From: an uncultured Erysipelotrichaceae bacterium
Lineage (GTDB): Bacteria; Bacillota_I; Bacilli_A; Erysipelotrichales; Erysipelotrichaceae
DNA length: 17,172 bases
Reading direction: 5' to 3'
NCBI GenBank assembly: GCA_902803275.1
Contig: CADCPE010000053.1
Location: 1-17,172 of the forward strand
Positions 1-6,405 of this stretch are shown here, piece after piece. Each line of letters opens with the position of its first letter. Positions within the stretch are counted from its first letter, which is position 1. The notes beneath the pieces were generated by a model, which saw nothing but the letters and a program-made list of their open reading frames with translations, did no database searches and was not told the DNA's origin. The position numbers and the translations under genes are program-made.

Positions 1-99
1 GGAAGCAAAATAGGTATATTTGTTTCTGGCCTGTGATTCACCTGCAAAGGCAGTCTGAAGATTCTTTTCGGTTTGGGTGCCGGAATATTTGTTTGCCAT
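1..99 (-). CDS. rbr: rubrerythrin, N-terminal 33 codons (partial)
   Basis: Only the first 33 codons are present; the gene continues beyond the left edge. Read on the minus strand it begins MANKYSGTQTEKNL and continues with AFAGESQARNKYTYFAS. This is the characteristic first helix of rubrerythrins; the Glu in AFAGES is a ligand of the diiron site in the family. Rubrerythrins are cytoplasmic non-haem iron proteins that reduce hydrogen peroxide in anaerobes, so the gene suggests an anaerobic host. A strong AAGGAG ribosome binding site (107-112) sits 7 bases before the ATG, which fixes the start. The C-terminal rubredoxin domain cannot be seen, so a short erythrin-like form is not excluded. Confidence 0.9.
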   Translation of the reverse strand, partial: MANKYSGTQTEKNLQTAFAGESQARNKYTYFAS

Positions 100-135
100 T
101 ATTTTTCTCCTTCTTTCTAATATATTGCTGGTATT

Positions 136-164
136 ATTTTAATATTTTTACTGTTTAAAGTAAA
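136..164 (-). promoter_or_regulatory. putative promoter of the rubrerythrin gene
   Basis: On the minus strand, TTTACT (159-164) and TAAAAT (136-141) are separated by 17 bases. The expected start point is near 129, giving a leader of about 30 bases with the AAGGAG site inside it. The preceding gene stops at 170, so the promoter fills the gap. A short hairpin (TTTACT/AGTAAA) overlaps it but has no U-tract, so it is not a convincing terminator. Confidence 0.5.
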
Positions 165-169
165 CACGG

Positions 170-751
170 CTATCTGTCTGCTCCGGTCAGAAAACGGGCT
201 TTTATTTCGTATTTTATATCCTTCCAGTTGGTTATCACCATAATGATGAAAAGCGCCAGGGAAGACAATTCAAATGCGAAGGCCAGCCAGTTTTCGATCG
301 GCCAGCTGCGGATCGAATACGGGACCATGGCAAGATTTAATAATCCCAGCATGAGTATTGATACAAGATGACGCTGTTTTCTTGAATAGATCGCAAAATA
401 CAGTATGACCATGACCAGGAAATATGCGAACAATACGATCGGAACGACAGTCTGAGCCCATCCCGGTGCCAGAAGCGAATCGATCAGTATCAGCAATACC
501 ACAAGATAAAACGTCACTTTTATCGCATGAGAGTAGATCGAGAATTCCACAAGACGAAGCGAGAAGAATAGTCTCCAGATACTGAACAGCGACCAGACAA
601 CGATGATGCTCCAGGCTTTTCCCTTAACAAGATAGTTTATCAGTAAACAGATCACTGCGGCCGCAATAAAGGCAAAACGCGAATAGTAGCGCAGATAGCG
701 GTAGAAACTGTGCTGACGATCAGGCAGCGGATAGATGATCTTAGGATTCAT
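170..751 (-). CDS. polytopic membrane protein, DUF6320-like, lacking an N-terminal zinc ribbon
   Basis: A 193-residue, very hydrophobic protein with about six predicted membrane segments (roughly residues 26-42, 47-66, 79-95, 101-121, 128-144 and 155-174). It has a basic tail after the last segment (KDIKYEIKARF). The motif N-W-K-D near the end and the WSI/WSLF pattern resemble the membrane domain of DUF6320 proteins, which I recall as usually beside alcohol-acetyltransferase-like genes; exactly that neighbour is present here. I chose the internal ATG at 751 because GGAGGG lies 11 bases upstream of it. A longer start at 778 would add nine residues. The gene overlaps the end of the upstream acyltransferase by 11 bases, implying translational coupling. 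No function is established. It may anchor or assist the acyltransferase at the membrane, but that is inference. Confidence 0.7.
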   Translation of the reverse strand: MNPKIIYPLPDRQHSFYRYLRYYSRFAFIAAAVICLLINYLVKGKAWSIIVVWSLFSIWRLFFSLRLVEFSIYSHAIKVTFYLVVLLILIDSLLAPGWAQTVVPIVLFAYFLVMVILYFAIYSRKQRHLVSILMLGLLNLAMVPYSIRSWPIENWLAFAFELSSLALFIIMVITNWKDIKYEIKARFLTGADR

Positions 752-2240
752 ATATACTGCTTCCCTCCATTTCAACATCGAGGCCGTCTTCCTTTAGCAG
801 ATCATATACAGCGTCAAGGTAACTCAGGTCCATATCATTCATGGTGACAGTAAAAACGCTCTTGTTCTTAAAACTTACCATTGATGAAGTAGCCCGGTTT
901 GGCATGCCGGGTACAAGAATGAAATACAGCTTTTCGATATGTGAAGCCATTTCTTCAGGCACTTTGATAAGACCCAGATTGGATAAGGTATTGCCGATGA
1001 TGCCGTTGCCCAGATATCCGTATACGCTCTGAACGATCGGCACCTTGATGAAAAGCGGCAGATAAGTCAGCGAATTGATGATCTTCCTGGTCGTCATCAT
1101 CATATGATTCATCTCTTCCTGAGTGCCCTTTTCCTTTATCTGTCTTCCCGTTTCGATGATCAGGGACTCTTTATCACCAATATCGGCTATATCCATGGTC
1201 AGATTGAAATACATCGCATAGTTTCTTAAAGTTCTGGAATCATTAAACTTGCGCATATTGATCGGTATCTGAATATTGAAAATGCCTTTTTTAGCGCGAA
1301 TGCATCTTTTAGCCGCCATGAACATTATGGCGGTCAGATACGAAGTGATCGTAGCGTCATAGCTGTGGGCGATTTTCTTCAGCTCATCGGTATCCAGAAC
1401 ATAATGCATGATCCTGTTCATGTTGAGACTGCTCAATTTGCCGTCAAGCTGCAGGGATTTTTTATCCACAAACGTCGACATATCGCTTTTACCTTCCGCA
1501 TTCGCAAACTCATTGACTAGTTCTGCCTCATCGATCGGTCCGTTGATATCAAGGATGCCGTCCTGTTTTCTGATATCGATCTGTTTCAGTCTGAGGTATT
1601 CTGCTGTAAGTGTCTTAAGGAAGCTCATTCCTCCGATTCCGTCAGTGAGCACATGGAAGAATTCCACACTGATCCTTTTCTTATAGTAAAGGACCCTGAA
1701 GGAACCCATGGTCCTGCGGGTTATGGAAATAGGCTTGCAGGGAATATCCCTTTCTTCTTCAATCAGATGGATGTTGCAGGTAGTTTCCAGATAATGCCAG
1801 AAGAAGCCGTTTTTGATGACTGAGGCAAAAAGCGGAAAACGTTTGATCGTAAAATCCAAGGCCAGCTGCAGAAGACAGGGTTCTACTTCCTGCTTCAGTT
1901 CCACAGCCAAACGAAACATCGGCATCTGGCCGAATTTCATGCCTAAAGGATAAATGATCGCCGCATTGTCAAGACTCACATGCTGTCTTTTACCCTGCTG
2001 ATAAAAATCACCGATATTCTTTATATCCAGGATCTCGATGATCTTTTCCGTATTAAAGCCGCAATCCTGATAGTATTCAAAACCTTTTATAAAATGCTCG
2101 ATCAGCATCGCCTTCGATAGTATCGGAAGATCTATTCTATCTTCAAGCCGATTAAAAAAATCTTCGATGGCTTTTTTTTCGCAAGCCTGAAGACCTCCAG
2201 TAAGATTATCGATCTGAATCAGCATTCTTCTCTTGTCCAT
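741..2240 (-). CDS. alcohol O-acetyltransferase / condensation-domain-like acyltransferase
   Basis: A 499-residue protein with the HxxxDG catalytic signature of the BAHD/condensation/PapA/AATase fold: HVLTDGIGG with His196 and Asp200 (codons near 1640-1655). Further down, the segment around IQIPINMRKF has the NxR-type motif that such enzymes carry near the second half of the tunnel. The length fits a two-lobed acyltransferase. No signal peptide or membrane span is evident, so it is probably cytoplasmic or peripheral. In this superfamily the His deprotonates an acceptor hydroxyl or amine, and the acyl donor is usually a CoA or carrier thioester; the substrate here is unknown. The start has only a weak site (TAGGT, about 5 bases upstream). 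The gene begins 16 bases after the 3' end of tRNA-Arg with no terminator between, and is followed by the membrane protein in an overlapping arrangement. Confidence 0.75.
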   Translation of the reverse strand: MDKRRMLIQIDNLTGGLQACEKKAIEDFFNRLEDRIDLPILSKAMLIEHFIKGFEYYQDCGFNTEKIIEILDIKNIGDFYQQGKRQHVSLDNAAIIYPLGMKFGQMPMFRLAVELKQEVEPCLLQLALDFTIKRFPLFASVIKNGFFWHYLETTCNIHLIEEERDIPCKPISITRRTMGSFRVLYYKKRISVEFFHVLTDGIGGMSFLKTLTAEYLRLKQIDIRKQDGILDINGPIDEAELVNEFANAEGKSDMSTFVDKKSLQLDGKLSSLNMNRIMHYVLDTDELKKIAHSYDATITSYLTAIMFMAAKRCIRAKKGIFNIQIPINMRKFNDSRTLRNYAMYFNLTMDIADIGDKESLIIETGRQIKEKGTQEEMNHMMMTTRKIINSLTYLPLFIKVPIVQSVYGYLGNGIIGNTLSNLGLIKVPEEMASHIEKLYFILVPGMPNRATSSMVSFKNKSVFTVTMNDMDLSYLDAVYDLLKEDGLDVEMEGSSIYES

Positions 2241-2256
2241 GTTACCTAAATAAAAA

Positions 2257-2331
2257 TGGCGGCCCCAACAGGAATCGAACCTGTAACTATCCCTTAGGAG
2301 GGGATTGTTTGATCCATTAGACTATGGGGCC
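2257..2331 (-). tRNA. tRNA-Arg(CCU)
   Basis: A full 75-nt cloverleaf on the minus strand. The acceptor stem is GGCCCCA/TGGGGCC with discriminator G and an encoded CCA (2257-2259). The anticodon stem is ATCCC/GGGAT, with loop CTCCTAA giving anticodon CCU (2296-2298), which reads AGG. The T arm is ACAGG-TTCGATT-CCTGT, with a 4-base variable loop. The D stem (GTCT/AAAC) contains one C-A mismatch at positions 12-23. All other stems are perfectly paired, so the gene looks functional. Confidence 0.96.
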
Positions 2332-2339
2332 ACATAATC

Positions 2340-2369
2340 ATTATAGCAAAAAAAGAAAATAGGCATTAA
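2340..2369 (-). promoter_or_regulatory. promoter of tRNA-Arg and the downstream acyltransferase operon
   Basis: A perfect TATAAT (2340-2345, minus strand) lies 8 bases before the first tRNA base, so transcription should begin at or within a base or two of the mature 5' end. The best -35 candidate, TTAATG (2364-2369), is 18 bases upstream and is exactly the loop of the ABC transporter terminator. The -10 is convincing; the -35 is weak. Confidence 0.65.
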
Positions 2370-2378
2370 CCTATTCTC
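2348..2378 (-). terminator. rho-independent terminator after the ABC transporter gene
   Basis: On the minus strand a 9-bp stem, GAGAATAGG/CCTATTTTC (one G-U pair), closes a 6-base loop TTAATG. It is followed directly by seven T residues (2348-2354). It lies about 110 bases after the ABC transporter stop and just before the tRNA. Confidence 0.85.
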
Positions 2379-2433
2379 ATTTAATAAAGGATTAAAATGA
2401 AAAACTTTTTACAATACTAATATACATCTCTAT

Positions 2434-2451
2434 TGTGAAAAGTGTGTGAAA
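2434..2451. repeat. direct repeat TGTGAAA, 11-bp period
   Basis: TGTGAAA occurs at 2434-2440 and again at 2445-2451 on the plus strand, one helical turn apart, in the AT-rich gap between the ABC transporter and tRNA-Arg. It could be a two-site binding element for a regulator of the tRNA/acyltransferase unit. No known operator matches it. Confidence 0.45.
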
Positions 2452-2467
2452 TCTTTTTCATTATTTA

Positions 2468-2481
2468 TGAAAATATTTTCA
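2468..2481. repeat. 14-bp perfect palindrome TGAAAATATTTTCA
   Basis: A perfect 14-bp palindrome 5 bp downstream of the ABC transporter stop codon. It lies about 100 bases upstream of the tRNA promoter, so an operator or a weak RNA hairpin is possible. Such AT-rich palindromes also arise by chance. Confidence 0.45.
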
Positions 2482-2486
2482 ATACT

Positions 2487-4298
2487 TTATTTTAATCTCT
2501 TGAACTGTTTTTCATAGAGTTCAGTATAAACACCATTCAGTTTTATAAGATCCTCGTGTTTGCCTCTTTCAACGATCATGCCGTCTTTGATGACCATTAT
2601 CTCATCAGCGATCAGAACTGTAGACAGTCTGTGAGCGATAAGGATGGATGTACGTTCTTCGATCAATGGTTCAATAGCCGACTGGATCAGATCCTCGGAG
2701 ATCGTATCCAGGGCTGATGTGGCTTCGTCAAAGATCATTACAGACGGATCCTTCAAAAGTACCCTGGCAATTGAAATACGCTGCTTTTCGCCGCCAGAAA
2801 GCTTTAGGCCCCTGTTTCCGACCAGAGTATCATAGCCTTCAGGCTGTTCGATGATAAAATCATGAATGTTGGCCTTCTTGCAGGCATCATAGATCTCTTC
2901 CATCGTTGCATCAGGTTTGGCATAAAGAAGGTTATCCTTGATCGATCCGGAGAACAGATATGTCTCCTGGGAAACCAGACCTACCTCACTTCTCAGCCAG
3001 CTTAGATCCAGATCCCTTACATCATAGCCATCAAATTCTACCGAACCGCTGTCCACATCATAAAGCCGCGGTATGAGGTTGACGATCGTCGATTTGCCCG
3101 AACCTGATGGTCCGACGAATGCAATGCATTTTCCTGATTCGAGGTTGAAATCGATATCCTTGAGAATCTGCCTGTCGGGATTGTAGGAGAAATTGACATG
3201 ATTGAACTTTATGTCTCCCTTCACTGTATCCGGTCTGATTGGATTCTCCTTTTCGGCGATCTCCGGTTTCATATCGAAATAATCGAAGATCCTCGTAAAG
3301 TTGGCCATTGATCTTATCCAGTCAACACCGATCGACATCAGTGAGTTTACCGGTCCGTACATCCTGCTCAGTAAAGAGACCATGACGGTTATATCGCCGA
3401 CCGTAAGATCGGCATTGTATCTCATCATCAGAATGCCGCCGGCCAGATAGATCAGCATCGGTCCGAAAGATGTGAAAGTCGTCATCATCATTCTGAACCA
3501 GCGTCCGGCCATCGATTCCTTGATGTTCAGATTGATCATTTTCTCATTGCTGGAACGATACTTCTCATATTCGGTCTCTTCAGCATTGAAAAGCTTTACC
3601 AGCAGCTGCCCAGAAACGGAGAGCGTTTCATTCAGGATGCCGTTTATTTCATCTCTTGCCTCCTGAGCTTCCTTTGTCAAAGACCACCTCTTCTTTCCCG
3701 CCATTCTGGTCGGCAGAGAAAGCAAAGGCACGATCAGTAAGGCCAGTGTCGCAAGTATGGCGTTGCGGTTATACATGGCAACTAAAGCAGCAATAAGTGT
3801 TATGACATTGGACAGGATCGAAGAAAAAGTATTCGTGATGATCTGCTGCACACCGGAAATATCGTCAGTCATCCTGGTGATGATATCACCCTGATTGTTT
3901 TCGGTGAAGAAACGGTTGGACATCTTCAGAAGATGTCTGAACATCTGGTTGCGCATATCGAAGGTGATGTGCTGTGCGATCCATGAATTGATATAGTTCT
4001 GGAAGACGCCGATCAGATTTGAACCTATTTTCAAAAGAAATGATATGATGATCAGCCTGATAAGAACTTCCATCGAACGTCCGATAAGACCGTCATCGAC
4101 GATCTTTCCGGTCAAAATTGATGGATACATATCCAGAACTGATGATATGCCGATGGATACCAATGCCAGGATCAGCTGAAATCTATACGGCGCAAGGTAT
4201 GAAAAAATTCGCTTCAGTAAAGGCCATGTGACCTTTGGTGCCTGAGCCTTCTCTTCATCTGATAGAAATCTGTTCATTCCTCTTCCACCAGGCGGCAT
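2487..4298 (-). CDS. ABC exporter half-transporter (fused permease and ATPase)
   Basis: A 603-residue type-IV (MsbA/LmrA/BmrA-like) exporter half. The N-terminal region (about residues 35-330) holds six predicted membrane helices, and the C-terminal part is a complete nucleotide-binding domain. It has Walker A GPSGSGKST at 396, signature LSGGEKQR at 500, Walker B VMIFDEATSALD with Asp524-Glu525, and the H-loop His556 in IAHRLST. All ATPase residues are intact. No partner half-transporter is adjacent, so it probably works as a homodimer; the substrate (drug, lipid or peptide) cannot be told. The first ATG gives a Gly-rich start (MPPGGRGM), a style common in this family, but has no good ribosome binding site. 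An internal ATG at 4277 has GGTGG 7 bases upstream and is an alternative. The gene lies between terminators (4322-4348 upstream, 2348-2378 downstream), so it is monocistronic. Confidence 0.92.
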   Translation of the reverse strand: MPPGGRGMNRFLSDEEKAQAPKVTWPLLKRIFSYLAPYRFQLILALVSIGISSVLDMYPSILTGKIVDDGLIGRSMEVLIRLIIISFLLKIGSNLIGVFQNYINSWIAQHITFDMRNQMFRHLLKMSNRFFTENNQGDIITRMTDDISGVQQIITNTFSSILSNVITLIAALVAMYNRNAILATLALLIVPLLSLPTRMAGKKRWSLTKEAQEARDEINGILNETLSVSGQLLVKLFNAEETEYEKYRSSNEKMINLNIKESMAGRWFRMMMTTFTSFGPMLIYLAGGILMMRYNADLTVGDITVMVSLLSRMYGPVNSLMSIGVDWIRSMANFTRIFDYFDMKPEIAEKENPIRPDTVKGDIKFNHVNFSYNPDRQILKDIDFNLESGKCIAFVGPSGSGKSTIVNLIPRLYDVDSGSVEFDGYDVRDLDLSWLRSEVGLVSQETYLFSGSIKDNLLYAKPDATMEEIYDACKKANIHDFIIEQPEGYDTLVGNRGLKLSGGEKQRISIARVLLKDPSVMIFDEATSALDTISEDLIQSAIEPLIEERTSILIAHRLSTVLIADEIMVIKDGMIVERGKHEDLIKLNGVYTELYEKQFKRLK

Positions 4299-4311
4299 AA
4301 TTCTTAATAAA

Positions 4312-4342
4312 AATATAACATAAAAAGAGCGGTCTTTGTTAA
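4312..4342 (-). promoter_or_regulatory. possible promoter of the ABC transporter gene inside the groEL terminator
   Basis: TTAACA (4337-4342, minus strand) is 5/6 to the -35 consensus and forms most of the groEL terminator loop. TATATT (4312-4317) is 5/6 to the -10 consensus, but the spacer is 19 bases. Some promoter must exist between the terminator and the gene; this is the best candidate and is weak. Confidence 0.35.
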
Positions 4343-4348
4343 CCGCTC
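4322..4348 (-). terminator. rho-independent terminator of groES-groEL
   Basis: On the minus strand a perfect 7-bp GC-rich stem, GAGCGGT/ACCGCTC, with an 8-base loop is followed by TTTTT (4322-4326). It starts 25 bases after the groEL stop codon. Confidence 0.92.
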
Positions 4349-4373
4349 CTAAATAATTCTTTCAGTTTTTTGT

Positions 4374-5993
4374 TTAGTACATTCCGCCCATACCGCCGGC
4401 TGGCATAGCTGGCTCCGGTTCCTTAATGGTACCGACTGCAGCTTCAGTCGTGATCAGAAGTCCGGCGATCGATGCAGCATTAAGCAATGCGGATCTGGTG
4501 ACTTTGCACGGATCTACGATGCCTGTCTTGAACATATCGACCCACTGTCCGTTCTTCGCATCAAAACCGATATTGGCTTTCTGTGTAAGCTGAGTATCAA
4601 CGATGGCCTTGCCGTCATGGCCGGCATTCTCAGCGATCTGGTACAAAGGCTGGCTCAGAGCATCAAAGACGATATTGATACCTTTCTGGACATCATCGAC
4701 ATCAGATGTTACCTTGCCCTTGAGATCCTTGTATATAGACATCAAAGCACAGCCGCCTCCGGAAACGATACCTTCTTCAATTGCCGCTCTGGTTGCATTC
4801 AAAGCATCTTCGATTCTCAGTTTCTTTTCCTTGAGTTCAGTTTCGGTAGTAGCACCGACTTTGATTACAGCTACACCGTCAGAGAGCTTAGCTAAACGTT
4901 CCTTCAGTTTGTCCTTGTCGTATGTAGATGTAGTATGTTCGATCGCGTTGGAGATCTCGGCGATCCTTTCCTTTAAGGCTTTCTTAGAACCTGCACCGTC
5001 AATGATCGTTGTGCTGTCTTTTTCAACAATGACCTTCTTGGCTGAACCGAGGTCCTTCATTGTCAGATCCTTCAGCTGCATGCCCAGATCCTTGGAAACA
5101 AACTTGGCACCGGTAAGGATGGCAATATCCTGCAGGTTGGCCTTCTGGTTGTCACCGAAGCCAGGAGCCTTGGTCGCAACAACATTGAATGTACCTCTGA
5201 GCTTGTTGACGATCAGAGTTGAAACAACTTCATTCTCAAGATCATCCGCAATGATCAGTAACGGTTTGTTTGCCTGAACGATCTGTTCAAGAAGCGGCAA
5301 TACTTCCTGAATGGTCGTGATCTTCTGATCAGTAACCAGGATTGCAGGGTTTTCCATTTCAACATTCATCTTTTCTCTGTCGGAGACCATGTAAGGTGAA
5401 ATGTAGCCCTTGTCATATTTAAGACCTTCAGTAACTTCCAAAGAAGTATCGAAGCCTTTGGATTCATCAACATTGATAACACCGTTCTTGCCTACTTTAT
5501 CCATAGCTTCAGAAACGATATTGCCGATCTCCTGTGAACCTGAAGAGATAGCTGCGACATTGGCGATTTCGGCTGAAGAGTCGATCTTTCTTGCGCTGTC
5601 AAGCAGTTTATCGGCGACCTTCTTTGAAGCGATCTCGATACCCTCTCTGAGCATTACCGGGTTGGCACCCTTTTCAACTGCATCAAGTCCGGAATGGATC
5701 ATAGCCTGTGCAAGCAGTGTCGCTGTAGTGGTACCATCACCTGCAGAATCATTGGTATGGTTCGCTACTTCATATATCATCTTGGCACCCATGTTTTCAA
5801 ATGTGTCTTCAAGTTCGATCTCCTTGGCGATCGTAACACCATCATTGACGATCATCGGTGAACCATAGCCCTTATCCAATACAACATTTCTGCCTTTAGG
5901 ACCCAAAGTGATCCTTACGGCATCAGCCAGTGTATCGACACCCTTCAATACGGAATCTCTGGCATCCTTTGAATATTTAACTATTTTTGCCAT
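4374..5993 (-). CDS. groEL: chaperonin GroEL (HSP60)
   Basis: A 539-residue cytoplasmic chaperonin subunit. It forms the double heptameric ring that folds proteins in an ATP-dependent cycle with the GroES lid. Diagnostic segments are LGPKGRNVVLD near residue 30, the nucleotide-binding GDGTTTAT with Asp86 (Asp87 in E. coli numbering), and IEDALNATRAA in the returning equatorial domain, carrying the ATPase Asp. The C-terminal tail ends GGMGGMY, the usual Gly-Met repeat. Length and all key residues are typical. The start is set by AGGAGG about 10 bases upstream. The gene is 14 bases downstream of groES, and the pair ends at the 4322-4348 terminator. Confidence 0.98.
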   Translation of the reverse strand: MAKIVKYSKDARDSVLKGVDTLADAVRITLGPKGRNVVLDKGYGSPMIVNDGVTIAKEIELEDTFENMGAKMIYEVANHTNDSAGDGTTTATLLAQAMIHSGLDAVEKGANPVMLREGIEIASKKVADKLLDSARKIDSSAEIANVAAISSGSQEIGNIVSEAMDKVGKNGVINVDESKGFDTSLEVTEGLKYDKGYISPYMVSDREKMNVEMENPAILVTDQKITTIQEVLPLLEQIVQANKPLLIIADDLENEVVSTLIVNKLRGTFNVVATKAPGFGDNQKANLQDIAILTGAKFVSKDLGMQLKDLTMKDLGSAKKVIVEKDSTTIIDGAGSKKALKERIAEISNAIEHTTSTYDKDKLKERLAKLSDGVAVIKVGATTETELKEKKLRIEDALNATRAAIEEGIVSGGGCALMSIYKDLKGKVTSDVDDVQKGINIVFDALSQPLYQIAENAGHDGKAIVDTQLTQKANIGFDAKNGQWVDMFKTGIVDPCKVTRSALLNAASIAGLLITTEAAVGTIKEPEPAMPAGGMGGMY

Positions 5994-6007
5994 AAAACAT
6001 TATCCTC

Positions 6008-6292
6008 CTACTTTACAACAGCCAAGATATCTTCGGCTTTGATTAAAATGTATTCTTCGTCACCGTCTTTTATATCGGTTCCCGAATACTTCTTATACAT
6101 GACTTTGTCACCTTTTTTCAAAGGCATTTCATAAACTTTATCGTCTACTTTCACTTCCTTGCATCCACTCACTTCGGCTACAACCGCATAGTCTTCTTTT
6201 TCTTCTTTCTGCGTGATGATTATGCCGCTTTCAGTCTTGTTGGAAGCTTCAACTTTTTTTAATAATACATTGTTATATAATGGTTTGATCAT
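6008..6292 (-). CDS. groES: co-chaperonin GroES (HSP10)
   Basis: A 94-residue co-chaperonin that caps the GroEL cavity as a heptamer. The mobile loop that contacts GroEL carries the hydrophobic tripeptide III (GIIITQ, about residues 23-28). The roof and C-terminal segments KKGDKVMYKKYSG and YILIKAEDILAVV match the family. The N-terminus (MIKPLYNNVLLKK) departs slightly from the usual RPLHDRV but is colinear. AGGAGG at 6301-6306, 8 bases before the ATG, is an ideal ribosome binding site. It is the first gene of the groES-groEL operon, directly under a CIRCE-overlapped promoter. Confidence 0.97.
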   Translation of the reverse strand: MIKPLYNNVLLKKVEASNKTESGIIITQKEEKEDYAVVAEVSGCKEVKVDDKVYEMPLKKGDKVMYKKYSGTDIKDGDEEYILIKAEDILAVVK

Positions 6293-6316
6293 TTTTCTAA
6301 CCTCCTACATATAACT

Positions 6317-6344
6317 ATTATAATCATTTATAGCACTCAGTCAA
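6317..6344 (-). promoter_or_regulatory. sigma-A promoter of groES-groEL
   Basis: On the minus strand, TTGACT (6339-6344) and a perfect TATAAT (6317-6322) are separated by 16 bases. The start should fall near 6310, giving an 18-base leader that includes the ribosome binding site. The -35 lies in the CIRCE spacer. Confidence 0.88.
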
Positions 6345-6356
6345 TAAGAGTGCTAA
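6330..6356. promoter_or_regulatory. CIRCE element (HrcA operator)
   Basis: The inverted repeat is ATAGCACTC (6330-6338), nine bases, then GAGTGCTAA (6348-6356). It matches the TTAGCACTC-N9-GAGTGCTAA consensus at 17 of 18 positions and covers the -35 of the groESL promoter. HrcA, encoded elsewhere, should repress the operon until heat shock. An extra half-site, TTAGCAC, lies at 6360-6366. Confidence 0.95.
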
Positions 6357-6385
6357 ACATTAGCACATATTTATCACTCATATTT

Positions 6386-6405
6386 AAAAAGGCTTTTTCA
6401 AGCCT
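6386..6405 (-). terminator. rho-independent terminator of the amidase-domain gene
   Basis: On the minus strand a 6-bp stem, AGGCTT/AAGCCT, with a GAAA tetraloop is followed by TTTTT (6386-6390, the last stem base counted once). The first stem base is the A of the gene's TGA stop codon, so terminator and stop codon overlap. Confidence 0.85.

Noticed and set aside
131..164. PerR-like operator upstream of rubrerythrin
   Set aside because: The region is AT-rich with partial dyads but does not match TTATAATnATTATAA well enough.
2434..2451. Rex (NADH sensor) operator
   Set aside because: The TGTGAAA half-sites are in direct, not inverted, orientation.
4603..5277. A 224-codon open frame on the plus strand opposite groEL
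   Set aside because: It is a shadow of groEL codon structure: Ser/Leu-rich, no ribosome binding site, no family resemblance.
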